Positions 34,595 through 44,655 are shown, counted from the stretch's first letter. The stretch: DNA of 64,000 bases from an uncultured Bacteroidota bacterium (GCA_903874055.1 CAIQQR010000130.1:1-64000), one strand, 5' to 3'. Notes: generated from the sequence alone by a model not told the origin. Translations and numbers: made by a program.

Positions 34595-36568
34595 CTAATT
34601 ATCAAATACCCTTCTCAAAGGCAGGTTCTCATTCGCTTTAATAATTAATGGCACATGCTCTACAATGGTCATGTCATTATCCAATCCGAATGCTTTTTGA
34701 TCGCTTTGTGAAAAATGTTTGATATTAAAGTAAGTATCCATAATAAAGTCTTCTCTTATGGAAAGTTCATTTTCGATACTAAAGAAGCTTTCGATAATTA
34801 CATACGTGATATCTGCATGGAAATCTTTACTTTTTAAAGATTCATATTTACTGTAGATACCTAATTCATGTGTCTCATTTAACTCTTGCATTACCTTCTT
34901 AAATAACACATTCACTCTTGGTTGAATTCTGAAACCTAATTTAAAATCAACACGCATTACTTTATCATCCACCAATTCTCTAACTGAATATTCCATTCCA
35001 TAAGGTGAGTCTGTACGATCAATATGAATGAACCAATAAATATCTGCGCGCTTAGGTTTACGATTCAAAATGGAATCAATAATTCGGTGCTCCATTTCAC
35101 GATGATTATTTGCCTTGGTCAAATACACTAAATGAGTAGCATATTTGGGAATATCCTTATCTGCACTTAATTCAACCATAGCGTCTAAATGATCTTTGAT
35201 TTTGACAAAGTCTAAATAACGATTGGCAATTTTTCGCGCGCGATGCCAAATCATCATTACAAAAATCATACTTAATGAAAACACAAATGTGATATAGCTT
35301 TCTTTTACTTTAATAATATTGGCAATGAAAAATGAAATCTCTACTACGCTAAATATTAAAATGATAATAGCAACAACCGATTGACTCCATCTTTTCACAT
35401 TCAACATATAAAAATTCATCAAAATGGTGGTCATGATCATAGTAATGATAATGGAGAAACCGTAAGCTGCTTCCATATGTTCACTCTTTCTAAAAAAGAA
35501 TAACATAGTAATACAACCCGCCCATAATAATAAATTTAAACTTGGGATATAGATTTGCCCTTTTTGATCTGTAGGAAATTTAATGGTTACACGTGGCCAA
35601 AAGTTTAAGCTGATTGCTTCAGAGATTAAGGTAAATGAACCACTAATCAAGGCTTGGCTAGCAATAATGGCAGCAACTGTAGCAATACAAATACCAGCCA
35701 ATAAAAACCAATGTGGCATTAATTCATAAAAAGGATTCAACCCTTCCATTGGTTGACCGATATGAGCAATTAACCAAGCACCTTGACCCATATAATTAAT
35801 TACTAGCGCTGTTTTGACGAACATCCAACTTACTTGAATGTTTTGACGACCACAGTGGCCTAAATCACTGTACAATGCCTCCGCTCCCGTAGTGCAAAGG
35901 AAAACTGCTCCTAATAACCAAAAGCCATTTGGGTAATGCACCAACAAGTCATACGCATAATAAGGGTTCAAGGATTTTAAAATTTCAGCATGATGTATTA
36001 CCTGCAAAAATCCTAATATCAAAATCATGGAAAACCAAATCAACATAATAGGACCAAATGCAAATCCTACGATTTTAGTGCCAAAACGTTGAAAGAAAAA
36101 CAATAATGAAATGATGGCCATTACAATACCCACCGTTAAATTGTTACCGGGTACGATAATATTTTCCAATCCACGAACACCACCCAAACCTTCCACCGCA
36201 GATGCAACAGAAATTGGTGGCGTAATCATACCATCGGCCAAAAGCATTGCTGCACCAATGATTGCGGGCACATAAACCCATTTTACATATCTTCTTATTA
36301 AAGCAAAAAGAGAGAATATTCCTCCCTCTCCTCTATTGTCTGCTCTTAATGTTAAGAAAACATATTTAAAAGTAGTTTGTAAAGTTAAAGTCCAAAACAC
36401 ACAAGAGATAGCGCCATACACCAATTGTTCTGTAATTACTTTATGATTGATAATGGATTTGAAAACATATAAAGGAGAAGTTCCGATATCTCCATAAATA
36501 ATTCCTAATGTAACGATTAATCCTGCTACAGAAAGTTTGTGGGCATGCCCACTAGTTGTATGTGCCAT
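34595..36568 (-). CDS. kup: KUP-family potassium uptake protein
   Basis: A 657-residue K+ transporter of the KUP/HAK/KT type with about 12 membrane helices in residues 10-445 and a cytoplasmic C-terminal domain of about 200 residues. Hallmarks: GIIYGDIGTSPLYVFKSI, RADNRGEGGIFSLFALI, GDSMITPP-like LADGMITPPISV, and GAEALYSDLGHCG. It imports K+ with protons. A perfect 15-bp inverted repeat lies 59-95 bp upstream of the start and may matter for expression. Confidence 0.95.
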   Translation of the reverse strand: MAHTTSGHAHKLSVAGLIVTLGIIYGDIGTSPLYVFKSIINHKVITEQLVYGAISCVFWTLTLQTTFKYVFLTLRADNRGEGGIFSLFALIRRYVKWVYVPAIIGAAMLLADGMITPPISVASAVEGLGGVRGLENIIVPGNNLTVGIVMAIISLLFFFQRFGTKIVGFAFGPIMLIWFSMILILGFLQVIHHAEILKSLNPYYAYDLLVHYPNGFWLLGAVFLCTTGAEALYSDLGHCGRQNIQVSWMFVKTALVINYMGQGAWLIAHIGQPMEGLNPFYELMPHWFLLAGICIATVAAIIASQALISGSFTLISEAISLNFWPRVTIKFPTDQKGQIYIPSLNLLLWAGCITMLFFFRKSEHMEAAYGFSIIITMIMTTILMNFYMLNVKRWSQSVVAIIILIFSVVEISFFIANIIKVKESYITFVFSLSMIFVMMIWHRARKIANRYLDFVKIKDHLDAMVELSADKDIPKYATHLVYLTKANNHREMEHRIIDSILNRKPKRADIYWFIHIDRTDSPYGMEYSVRELVDDKVMRVDFKLGFRIQPRVNVLFKKVMQELNETHELGIYSKYESLKSKDFHADITYVIIESFFSIENELSIREDFIMDTYFNIKHFSQSDQKAFGLDNDMTIVEHVPLIIKANENLPLRRVFDN

Positions 36569-36626
36569 GAAGGTTTTTGATTGGAAGACAAAGTTTATAA
36601 AAATTATATAAACAAAGTGTCTACTT

Positions 36627-36663
36627 GGTAAATATTTTATAAGTTTTTTATAAAATATTTACC
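36627..36663. repeat. Perfect 15-bp inverted repeat upstream of kup
   Basis: The 15-mer at 36627-36641 (GGTAAATATTTTATA) is repeated inversely at 36649-36663 with a 7-bp AGTTTTT spacer. AT-rich and without a flanking T run on the minus strand, it is not a standard terminator. It could be an operator for kup or end the SRPBCC transcript. Confidence 0.7.
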
Positions 36664-36682
36664 CTACTCATTTTCCCAAAAA

Positions 36683-37162
36683 CTAAGGCTTGTAAGTACC
36701 AAACATCTTTTCTACTGCTTGGAATCGAAAATCAAAAATTCCCTGAAGTTGTTTTTTGACTAAAATTACTTGAGCAATGTCCCCTAAAAAACCCAATGAA
36801 ATTTTATAATGTACAATATCCTCCATACAAACTCCACCCGGAATTGCCTTAAAATGGTGTTGATGATGCCAAAGGCTATAAGGTCCAAATCTTTGTTCAT
36901 CTACAAAATACTTCCCGTCTTCCACATGAGTAATTTCTGTCATCCAATACATTGGGATGCCCAATAAAGGACTCACCGTATATTCAATAATCTGCCCTGC
37001 ATACATTTTTTCACCATGATGCTTACTAATAATATTAAACCCCATGTGTTGAGGAGTGATTTTTGCAAGGTTTGCTGGACTACTAAAAAAATCCCAGGCT
37101 TGATCCAAGCTAATGGGTAAATTTTGAACGGTGTGGAGGCTATATACTTTTGACATATCCAT
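36683..37162 (-). CDS. SRPBCC-fold ligand-binding protein
   Basis: About 159 residues with a START/SRPBCC-like helix-grip fold: LPISLDQAWDFFSSPANLAKITPQHMGF, YTVSPLLGIPMYWMTEITHV, VDEQRFGPYSLWHHQHHFKAIPGGVCMEDIVHYKI, and a long C-terminal helix. Such proteins bind small hydrophobic ligands; related ones are annotated as cell-division inhibitor-like, without direct evidence. The start is either ATG at 37162 or 37156. Confidence 0.82.
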   Translation of the reverse strand: MDMSKVYSLHTVQNLPISLDQAWDFFSSPANLAKITPQHMGFNIISKHHGEKMYAGQIIEYTVSPLLGIPMYWMTEITHVEDGKYFVDEQRFGPYSLWHHQHHFKAIPGGVCMEDIVHYKISLGFLGDIAQVILVKKQLQGIFDFRFQAVEKMFGTYKP

Positions 37163-37228
37163 ATAACAACGAATTTGCAATTAAGTTGTGCCTAAATCTA
37201 AGAAAGTGGGGAATTGAAATAATCTGAC

Positions 37229-37236
37229 TAAGTTTG
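37229..37236 (+). promoter_or_regulatory. -7 promoter element abutting the 37242 start
   Basis: TAAGTTTG ends 5 bp before ATG-ATG (37242/37245), so the transcript would begin at or inside the start codon. Confidence 0.45.
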
Positions 37237-37241
37237 CAAAT

Positions 37242-38660
37242 ATGATGAGAAGCCTCTTAAGACTCCCTAATTTGTGCAAAGTTATATTTGCTCTTTACAT
37301 GATTCAAGCATTGGTATCATGTGCAAATATTGTTCCTCCAAGTGGCGGTCCTAGAGATAGCATTCCTCCTTATCGAATTTTCGCAAGACCTAAAGATTCT
37401 GCAACAAATATTCAACCAAAAGAAATCATTATTGCATTTAATGAATATATAGCTACTACCAATATTCAAGAGAATTTAGTGGTAAATCCTTCTATTAAAA
37501 ATACTCCATTAATTGAATCTAAATTAAATACTGTTCGTATTCGATTAAGTGATTCCTTAAGTGCCAATACCACTTATCGAATACAATTTGGTACAGCAAT
37601 AAGAGATGTGAATGAAGGAAATATTGCTCAGGATTTTTCCTACGTTTTTAGCACAGGAAATCAAATTGATTCAGGAAAATTACAAGGTACCGTTAAATTG
37701 GCTGAAACAGGAAGGGTGGACAGTACTTTGATTGTTGTTTTGCAACCCAAAGAAAATGATTCAGCAATTTTTAAAAACAAACCTTTATACTATGCTAAAT
37801 TAAATAGCAAAGGGAAATTTGCTTTTGATTTTTTACCTTTCAAACAGTTTAATATTTTTGTTATTCCTAATGACTACAATAAAAAGTACGACGACAGTAC
37901 AAAGTACTTTGCATTTGGAGAAACACCCGTTACTGTAGCTAGAAATCAAGACTCCATTAGGTTATATGCTTTTCAAGCCTATCCAAAAGGTGAAAAGAAA
38001 AGAACTACAAATAACAAACAAGCAAAAAGAAATGCACCCATTTTAAAATTCTTAAGAAATTTAGATGGTAAGGAACAAGATTTATTACACCCTTTACAAT
38101 TTGTTTTTGATTTGCCTGTACATTTAAATGATAGCTTCCCAATTTTACTTACAGATACCTTTAATAAACCTGTCAACCACTTTATTGTAAGAATTGATTC
38201 AGCTAATGCAAATACAGTCTCTATTGAATATCCTTGGGTGGCAAGCACACCATTTCATTTGATTGTACCACAACATGCAGTGAACGATAGCTTACAAAAT
38301 TTCCTTACTAAAGCAGATACTTTATCCTTTATAACCAAACCCAACACGGCTTATGGATCCTGTTTAATAAGAATCAACGGATATGAAAATTTTAAAAATC
38401 CAATGCTACTATTTACACAGGAAGACAAAGTGAAATTCAAATTTAACATACAACAAAACTTATTGAATATTGCGCAATTACCCCCTGGCGAATTTCAATT
38501 AAAAATTTTGGAGGATGCTAATAATAATGGAAGCTGGGATACTGGAAAATATGGATTTGGTAATGCTCCCAAACAACCAGAAAAAGTTTGGATACTCCCC
38601 TATAAATTGAATATTAGAGCAGATTGGGAAAATGAATTGAATATTACTATTAATAAGTAA
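37242..38660 (+). CDS. Ig-like domain lipoprotein (SbsA/Big_5 type)
   Basis: A 472-residue protein with a lipoprotein signal (MIQALVSC|AN near residue 28) followed by PPSGGPRDSIPP, a string seen in this Bacteroidota family. Residues about 40-135 form an Ig-like domain (PKEIIIAFNEYI ... TTYRIQFGTAIRDVNEGN); a second beta-rich segment covers about 140-225, and the C-terminus (LKILEDANNNGSWDTGKYG) resembles a carboxypeptidase-regulatory-like fold. It is probably surface or periplasmic. It is 17 bp before recR. Confidence 0.82.
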   Translation: MMRSLLRLPNLCKVIFALYMIQALVSCANIVPPSGGPRDSIPPYRIFARPKDSATNIQPKEIIIAFNEYIATTNIQENLVVNPSIKNTPLIESKLNTVRIRLSDSLSANTTYRIQFGTAIRDVNEGNIAQDFSYVFSTGNQIDSGKLQGTVKLAETGRVDSTLIVVLQPKENDSAIFKNKPLYYAKLNSKGKFAFDFLPFKQFNIFVIPNDYNKKYDDSTKYFAFGETPVTVARNQDSIRLYAFQAYPKGEKKRTTNNKQAKRNAPILKFLRNLDGKEQDLLHPLQFVFDLPVHLNDSFPILLTDTFNKPVNHFIVRIDSANANTVSIEYPWVASTPFHLIVPQHAVNDSLQNFLTKADTLSFITKPNTAYGSCLIRINGYENFKNPMLLFTQEDKVKFKFNIQQNLLNIAQLPPGEFQLKILEDANNNGSWDTGKYGFGNAPKQPEKVWILPYKLNIRADWENELNITINK

Positions 38661-38677
38661 TTTTACACTTTCACAAC

Positions 38678-39295
38678 ATGATGCAATTACCTTCCTCCCT
38701 ATTAGAAAATGCAGTAGCAGAATTTGCCAAACTACCTGGTATTGGTAAAAAGACTGCTTTGCGTTTGGTATTGCATTTATTAAAACAAGAAAAAGGAGTG
38801 ACTACTCTTTTTGGGGATACGTTACAAAAAATGCGGAATGAAATTCAGTTCTGTCAAAAATGTTATAATATTAGTGATGGTACCATTTGTTCTATTTGTG
38901 CTAATTCAGGAAGACAAAAAGATACTATTTGTGTAGTTGAAAATATTAGAGATGTAATTGCCATTGAAAACACCCAACAATACCATGGAACTTATCATGT
39001 ATTAGGGGGTATCATTTCACCTTTGGATGGCATTGGCCCCGAACAGTTGACCATTGAATCCCTTGTTGAAAGAGTACATAAAGACAAAGTAACTGAACTT
39101 GTTTTTGCATTAAACCCTACTATTCAAGGAGATACAACTATCTACTATATTCAAAAAAAGTTGGCTTCACTTAATTGTAGGATCACGACCATTGCTCGTG
39201 GCATTGCTTTTGGAGGGGAATTAGAATATGCCGACGAAATGACCCTTGGAAAAAGTATTTCTAATCGTCAACCCATTGGTCAATATATAAAATAG
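38678..39295 (+). CDS. recR: Recombination mediator RecR
   Basis: A 205-residue RecR: helix-hairpin-helix (FAKLPGIGKKTALRLVLHLL), four-cysteine zinc finger (CQKCYN...CSICAN), Toprim domain (ICVVENIRDVIAIENT, YHVLGGIISPLDGIGPE) and the C-terminal ITTIARGIAFGGELEYADEMTLG. It acts with RecO to load RecA at gaps. Length and motifs are complete. Confidence 0.97.
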   Translation: MMQLPSSLLENAVAEFAKLPGIGKKTALRLVLHLLKQEKGVTTLFGDTLQKMRNEIQFCQKCYNISDGTICSICANSGRQKDTICVVENIRDVIAIENTQQYHGTYHVLGGIISPLDGIGPEQLTIESLVERVHKDKVTELVFALNPTIQGDTTIYYIQKKLASLNCRITTIARGIAFGGELEYADEMTLGKSISNRQPIGQYIK

Positions 39296-39357
39296 GTTAT
39301 TTCAATAATTAATTCTAATTTCGATGTTCAAACATTGAATAAGTAAACTTTTACTTT

Positions 39358-39903
39358 ATGAAAAAAAAATTTGGATTCATCATCCTTGCGATGGTAAGCA
39401 GCATAGTTACAAATGCACAAGTTTCAGCACAAAAAATTTGGGAAACCAAAACTGCACAGGTTCGCTTTATTGCAGTAGACGATAAAGATATTGATGCAGT
39501 CAATAAGGAGGCAGTGAGTCGCTTAGAACCCAATGGCAAGTTGAGTTTCACCATGCTAATGAAAGGATTTCACTTTGATATGGGCAAAATGGAAGAGCAT
39601 TTTAATGAAGAATATGTAGAGAGCAATAAATTTCCACGCGCCTTTTTTAACGGACAAATTACCAATATTAAAACAGTAGAATTTAAAAAGGATGGCAAAT
39701 ATCCTGTAACCATTACAGGTGCCATGCAGGTACACGGTGTAAATAAAGCCATTCAAGCAAATGGTATTGTTGAAGTAAAAAATGGCATCATCTCCGCTAA
39801 TTCAAAGTTTACTGTTTCTTTGAAAGACTTTGGTATAGGTGGTATCTTAATTAAAATGGTGGCTAATAAGATTGATGTGGAAGTAAACGCCACTTATCAG
39901 TAA
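39358..39903 (+). CDS. YceI-family periplasmic lipocalin-like protein
   Basis: A 181-residue protein: signal peptide (1-20, ends TNAQ) then a YceI beta-barrel (QVRFIAVDDKDIDAVNKEA, KGFHFDMGKMEEHFNEEYVESNKFPRAFFNGQI, ITGAMQVHGVNKAIQANGIV, FTVSLKDFGIGG). Members bind isoprenoids or amphiphiles; the ligand here is unknown. It lies alone between recR and the metH leader. Confidence 0.9.
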   Translation: MKKKFGFIILAMVSSIVTNAQVSAQKIWETKTAQVRFIAVDDKDIDAVNKEAVSRLEPNGKLSFTMLMKGFHFDMGKMEEHFNEEYVESNKFPRAFFNGQITNIKTVEFKKDGKYPVTITGAMQVHGVNKAIQANGIVEVKNGIISANSKFTVSLKDFGIGGILIKMVANKIDVEVNATYQ

Positions 39904-39925
39904 ACAAACTTTGAGCCTTTATTAA

Positions 39926-39957
39926 TTTGGCTACAAGCTAATAGTATCCTAATTTTG
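39926..39957 (+). promoter_or_regulatory. metH promoter
   Basis: TTTG (39926-39929), 20 bp, TAATTTTG (39950-39957). This is the best full match to the Bacteroidota promoter in the window. Transcription would begin near 39964. Confidence 0.65.
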
Positions 39958-39963
39958 CCACGC

Positions 39964-40097
39964 ATTGCAGGTGGATTTGTTTATTGTTCAACCTGCCCAT
40001 CCGTGAGGAAAAATGGAACTAATAAACGATATCCATATCGCTCCCCAAATTATTAGTTGAATTTAGCTCCTTTTGGATGTTGCATAAAAAAATATTT
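39964..40097 (+). ncRNA. Structured metH leader, riboswitch candidate
   Basis: About 134 nt with nested pairing. P1: GCAGGT (39967-39972) with ACCTGC (39991-39996), 18-nt U-rich loop. P2: loop bases 39979-39989 (GTTTATTGTTC) pair with 40016-40027 (GAACTAATAAAC, one bulged U), an H-type pseudoknot. Between them CCAT/ATGG (39997-40000/40013-40016) encloses CC-GTGA-GG. The downstream P2 strand can instead form AACTAATAA/TTATTAGTT (40017-40025/40050-40058) over the hairpin 40027-40040. Two exclusive folds before a methionine-synthase gene suggest a SAM- or cobalamin-type switch. The topology recalls SAM-II, but its core sequence is not obvious to me. Confidence 0.55.
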
Positions 40098-41111
40098 ATG
40101 TCAATACAAGAGACGCTTAAAAAAAGAATTTTAGTAATTGATGGTGCCATGGGTACCATGATTCAGCGCCATAAACTTACCGAAGAAGATTATAGAGGTG
40201 CTCGATTTGCAAATTGGCATTGTGATGTTAAAGGCAACAATGACTTATTGTGCATTACACAACCTGCTATCATTACTGGCATTCATTTGCAATATTTAGA
40301 AGCGGGTGCTGATATTATTGAAACCAATACTTTTAGTAGTACTTCCATTGCAATGGCCGATTACGACATGCAGGAATTTGCTTATGAATTAAATATTGCT
40401 GCAGCAAAATGTGTACGCGATGCCATTGATCAATACAAATCAAAACATCCTAATACCTCCGAAAAATATATTGCAGGTTCCATTGGGCCTTTAAATAAAA
40501 CATTGAGTTTATCTCCGGATGTAAACAATCCAGGATTTCGTGCGGTTACTTTTGACGAAGTGGTTGAAGCATATACCGAACAAATTAAAGGATTGGTTGA
40601 TGGAGGTGTAGATGTTTTATTAGTAGAAACTATTTTTGATACTTTAAATGCGAAGGCAGCGATATTTGCGATAAAGGAATACTTTAGAAAAATAGGTAAA
40701 CCAGCACTACCTATCATGATTAGCGGTACCATTACCGATGCCTCTGGTAGAACTTTAAGTGGACAAACCTTAGAAGCTTTTTACACTTCGGTAGCACATG
40801 CAAAACCATTAAGCGTAGGCTTAAACTGCGCATTAGGTGCACAGGAAATGCGATCACATATCGAAGAGCTTTCACAGATTGCTTCTTGCTATACTTCGGC
40901 ATACCCCAATGCAGGTTTACCAAATGCAATGGGTCAATATGACGAATCGCCTCACCAAACCGGACATTTTATTGAAGAGTGGGCAAAGAATCAATTTGTA
41001 AATATTGTGGGTGGATGTTGTGGAACTACACCAGACCATATTAAACAAATGGCAGACAATGTAAGAAACCTAACACCAAGACCTTTACCAATTGTGGATA
41101 CGAATATTTAA
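40098..41111 (+). CDS. metH: Methionine synthase, homocysteine-binding half
   Basis: About 337 residues equal to the first module of cobalamin-dependent MetH: homocysteine S-methyltransferase barrel with RILVIDGAMGTMIQ, ADIIETNTFSSTSI, and the zinc cysteines in GLNCALG and GGCCGTT. It lacks all other MetH modules, which are coded 45 bp downstream. The start is the ATG at 40098; one at 40077 would add seven residues out of the leader. The two genes are in the same frame but separated by three stop codons (TAA, TGA, TGA), so this is a true split rather than one mutation. Confidence 0.95.
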   Translation: MSIQETLKKRILVIDGAMGTMIQRHKLTEEDYRGARFANWHCDVKGNNDLLCITQPAIITGIHLQYLEAGADIIETNTFSSTSIAMADYDMQEFAYELNIAAAKCVRDAIDQYKSKHPNTSEKYIAGSIGPLNKTLSLSPDVNNPGFRAVTFDEVVEAYTEQIKGLVDGGVDVLLVETIFDTLNAKAAIFAIKEYFRKIGKPALPIMISGTITDASGRTLSGQTLEAFYTSVAHAKPLSVGLNCALGAQEMRSHIEELSQIASCYTSAYPNAGLPNAMGQYDESPHQTGHFIEEWAKNQFVNIVGGCCGTTPDHIKQMADNVRNLTPRPLPIVDTNI

Positions 41112-41156
41112 TGACATTGAATAAAATTCATTGGAATTAAAACAACAGAGAAAATT

Positions 41157-43889
41157 ATGAGTGAGCAAATACATATTAAGCCTTATCTAAGATTAGCTGG
41201 ATTAGAACCTTTAGTGATTCGTCCAGAAACTAATTTTGTAAACGTAGGAGAAAGAACCAATGTAACTGGTTCCAAAAAATTCGCGCGTTTAATTAAGGAA
41301 AATAAATACGAAGAGGCATTATCGGTTGCACGTCAACAAGTAGAAAGTGGTGCACAAATTATTGATGTAAACATGGATGATGCTTTATTAGAAGGCGTCA
41401 AAGCAATGACAACTTATTTGAACTTACTTCAAAGTGAGCCAGATATTGCACGTATTCCTGTAATGATTGATAGCTCGAAGTTTGAAATTATTGAAGCAGG
41501 CTTAAAATGTGTGCAAGGAAAATGTATTGTGAACTCTATTTCCATGAAGGAAGGAGAAGCCAAGTTTATCGAACAGGCACATATTTGTAAAGCTTATGGT
41601 GCTGCGGTAATTGTAATGGCTTTTGATGAAGTAGGACAAGCAGATACCAAAGAAAGGAAAATAGAAATTTGTGAGCGTGCTTATAAAATATTAGTGGAGC
41701 AGGTTGGATTTGATCCACAGGATATCATTTTTGACCCCAACATTTTTGCTGTTGCAACAGGTATTGAAGAACATAATAATTATGCGGTAGATTTTATTGA
41801 AGCTACACGAGTAATTAAACAAAAAATGCCATTAGCAAAAGTGAGTGGTGGTGTTTCGAATGTTTCTTTTTCTTTTAGAGGAAATGAAGCAGTGCGTGAA
41901 GCAATACATGCTGTGTTTTTATACCATGCTATTAAGGCTGGTATGGATATGGGTATTGTAAATGCAGGACAATTGGCAGTGTATGATGAAATTGATCCTG
42001 TACTAAGAAATTTATGTGAGGATGTTATTTTGAATAAAAACAATGATAACAACCAAGCCACTGAAGCATTAATTCAATTTGCAGACAATATAAAAGCTAG
42101 CGGAGAAAATGCAGGACAATCCTCCGAGGAAGCAAACAAATTAAAATTAGCATGGAGAAACGATACGGTGGAGAAGCGTTTAGCGCATTCTTTAATTAAT
42201 GGTATTACTGATTTTATTGAAGAAGATACCGAGGAAGCAAGACAAAAATACAGTGCGCCATTGGAAGTGATTGAAGGCCCTTTAATGGCAGGCATGAATA
42301 TTGTAGGTGATTTATTTGGTGCGGGCAAGATGTTTTTACCACAGGTGGTGAAAAGCGCAAGGGTAATGAAAAAAAGTGTAGCGGTATTGACACCATATAT
42401 TGAAGCAGAAAAGGAAAGATTAAAAAATGCATCTGCTAATCCTAATGGGCAAACCAAGGGACCTGCTAAAATATTATTAGCTACCGTAAAAGGAGACGTA
42501 CACGATATTGGTAAAAACATTGTGGGCGTTGTATTGGGTTGTAATGGCTATGAAATTATTGATATTGGAGTAATGGTGCCAGCAGATAAAATTTTATCTG
42601 AAGCAGTGAAACAGGATGTAGATATTATTGGACTAAGCGGATTAATTACACCTTCCTTAGATGAAATGGTATATATCGCTAAAGAAATGAAGCGACGTGG
42701 AATGAATATCCCATTAATGATTGGTGGTGCGACCACTTCACGTATGCATACTGCCGTAAAAATTGCACCTGAATATGGTGATGGTGTAATACATGTTTTA
42801 GATGCATCTCGCAGCGTTACTGTTGCAGGCGCTCTTTTAAACAAAGAACAAAAAGTAGGCTTCTTAAGTAATTTAGAAAAAGAATATACTCAGCTTAAAT
42901 CAGATTTTGATAATAAGAAAACCGTAAAGCAATCCACTCCTTATGCAGAAGCTTTACAAAATAAAATGTCCATTGATTGGTCTAGTTTTAATGCAACTAC
43001 GCCTAGTTTTACTGGGAATCAGGGTATAGAAATTAATGACTTATCGGTATTGGTGGATTATATTGACTGGAAGCCCTTCTTTATTGCATGGGAATTGCAT
43101 GGTAATTTCCCTGCAATCTTAACTGATGAAAAAGTAGGCGAAGTCGCTAGTAAATTATATGCCGACGCCAATGCTTTGTTAACTACCATTATCAAAGAAA
43201 AATGGCTGACTGCAAAAGGTGCAGTAGGTTTCTGGGAGGCAAGTTCAATGGGTGACGATGTTATCATAAATCATGTTGGCGAAAAAACAGAATTGCATTT
43301 CTTAAGACAACAAGCTAAAAAAGCAGCAGGTCAACCTAACTTTTCATTAGCTGATTTTATTTGTCCATCAACAGAAAATAAAAAAGATTATCTAGGTGCA
43401 TTTGCAGTAACTATCCATGGAATTGAAAAGCATATCAAAGCATTTGAAGATAATCAAGATGATTACAACAAAATTATCTTACAAGCTTTAGCGGACCGTT
43501 TAGCAGAAGCATTTGCAGAATATTTACACGCGAAAACACGAAGAGAAATTTGGGGCTATGCAAAAGATGAGCAATTAGGTAATGATGAATTGATTAAAGA
43601 AAACTATGTGGGCATTCGTCCTGCACCTGGCTACCCTGCCTGTCCAGATCATACTGAAAAATACACTTTGTTTAATTTGTTAGACGCTGAAAAGCATACT
43701 GGCATTACCTTAACTGAAAGCTTGGCCATGTATCCAGCATCAAGTGTATGTGGCTGGTATTTTGCAAATCCACAAAGTCAGTATTTTGGTTTAGGTAAAA
43801 TTCAACAAGACCAAGTAGAGGATTATGCAAAACGTAAGCAACAAACTTTAGAGTATATTACCAGATGGCTGCAACCAGTTATTGAATAG
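41157..43889 (+). CDS. metH: Methionine synthase, folate/B12/activation half
   Basis: A 910-residue protein with the remaining MetH modules in order: pterin-binding barrel (about 20-300; [37 protein letters not shown]), B12 cap and Rossmann domain (about 330-590; D-x-H-x-x-G as [34 protein letters not shown]), and the SAM-binding activation domain (about 640-900; [17 protein letters not shown]). It methylates homocysteine with methyltetrahydrofolate via cobalamin and must work with the preceding protein. All cofactor motifs look intact. Confidence 0.97.
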   Translation: MSEQIHIKPYLRLAGLEPLVIRPETNFVNVGERTNVTGSKKFARLIKENKYEEALSVARQQVESGAQIIDVNMDDALLEGVKAMTTYLNLLQSEPDIARIPVMIDSSKFEIIEAGLKCVQGKCIVNSISMKEGEAKFIEQAHICKAYGAAVIVMAFDEVGQADTKERKIEICERAYKILVEQVGFDPQDIIFDPNIFAVATGIEEHNNYAVDFIEATRVIKQKMPLAKVSGGVSNVSFSFRGNEAVREAIHAVFLYHAIKAGMDMGIVNAGQLAVYDEIDPVLRNLCEDVILNKNNDNNQATEALIQFADNIKASGENAGQSSEEANKLKLAWRNDTVEKRLAHSLINGITDFIEEDTEEARQKYSAPLEVIEGPLMAGMNIVGDLFGAGKMFLPQVVKSARVMKKSVAVLTPYIEAEKERLKNASANPNGQTKGPAKILLATVKGDVHDIGKNIVGVVLGCNGYEIIDIGVMVPADKILSEAVKQDVDIIGLSGLITPSLDEMVYIAKEMKRRGMNIPLMIGGATTSRMHTAVKIAPEYGDGVIHVLDASRSVTVAGALLNKEQKVGFLSNLEKEYTQLKSDFDNKKTVKQSTPYAEALQNKMSIDWSSFNATTPSFTGNQGIEINDLSVLVDYIDWKPFFIAWELHGNFPAILTDEKVGEVASKLYADANALLTTIIKEKWLTAKGAVGFWEASSMGDDVIINHVGEKTELHFLRQQAKKAAGQPNFSLADFICPSTENKKDYLGAFAVTIHGIEKHIKAFEDNQDDYNKIILQALADRLAEAFAEYLHAKTRREIWGYAKDEQLGNDELIKENYVGIRPAPGYPACPDHTEKYTLFNLLDAEKHTGITLTESLAMYPASSVCGWYFANPQSQYFGLGKIQQDQVEDYAKRKQQTLEYITRWLQPVIE

Positions 43890-43917
43890 ACAAACTAACT
43901 ATATTTAAAAGAGGGGT

Positions 43918-44655
43918 TTATACTTTTTCAAATAACCACCACAAGCGTTTTCTTGGTTTAACTTTATAATTTGTATTGACATATTTTGCAATATGTTCAA
44001 CAGCTTCATCTTCGTTGTCTGTAAACAACATAAATTTTTTATCTTCTTCGGAAATAGTACCTTCTGCAATCATTTTTTCTACCCATTTATTAAACGGTGC
44101 ATAATACTCTTTCCCCATTACAACAATTGGAAAATCATTAATTACTTTGGTTTGAGCTAAAGTAAGGGTTTCAAAAAATTCATCCATGGTACCAAAACCA
44201 CCCGGCATAATAATAAAACCATAAGAGTATTTAACCATCAACACTTTTCTTATAAAAAAATAGTTAAACGTAATTGAAACGTTTGTGTAGGGATTGGGGG
44301 TTTGTTCAAAAGGTAATTTAATATTACATCCTACCGACTTTCCACCTGCTTCAAATGCGCCTCTATTGGCTGCTTCCATTACACCTGGGCCACCTCCTGT
44401 CATAGTGGTTAAACCTAATGCTGCAATTCTTTTTCCAACCTCTCTTGATTTAATATAATAGGGATGATGCTCTTTAAATCGCGCAGATCCAAAGACAGTT
44501 ATACAAGGACCAATAAAATGTAATGTTCTAAATCCTTTTATGAATTGAATAAAAATTTTAAAAGCGAAGCCTAATTCATTCATTCTTGGCTTTGGGCCAT
44601 CTAAGTGATAGTATTCATTGGTAGAAGGGATAATTCTTTTTGAATTTTGTTTCAT
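43918..44655 (-). CDS. LOG-family nucleotide phosphoribohydrolase (TIGR00730)
   Basis: A 245-residue Rossmann-fold protein of the LOG/YgdH family. Signature motifs: TGGGPGVMEAANRGAFEAGG and MPGGFGTMDEFFETLTLAQT (PGGxGTxxE). Relatives hydrolyse nucleoside 5'-monophosphates, including cytokinin nucleotides; in bacteria this may be nucleotide salvage. The N-terminal 45 residues are an extension before the fold. It converges on metH with 28 bp between and no clear hairpin. Confidence 0.92.
   Translation of the reverse strand: MKQNSKRIIPSTNEYYHLDGPKPRMNELGFAFKIFIQFIKGFRTLHFIGPCITVFGSARFKEHHPYYIKSREVGKRIAALGLTTMTGGGPGVMEAANRGAFEAGGKSVGCNIKLPFEQTPNPYTNVSITFNYFFIRKVLMVKYSYGFIIMPGGFGTMDEFFETLTLAQTKVINDFPIVVMGKEYYAPFNKWVEKMIAEGTISEEDKKFMLFTDNEDEAVEHIAKYVNTNYKVKPRKRLWWLFEKV

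Noticed and set aside
34572..34602. ATAATTAG / CTAATTAT hairpin between hydrolase and kup genes as terminator
   Set aside because: AT-only stem, 15-nt loop and no T run.
41109..41156. metH break as a sequencing frameshift or single nonsense mutation
   Set aside because: Both parts share a frame and three stops separate them; each part ends and begins at a module border with its own ATG.
42074..42520. 148-codon antisense frame inside metH
   Set aside because: Mirror of a strongly coding sense gene, no start signal, no recognisable domain.
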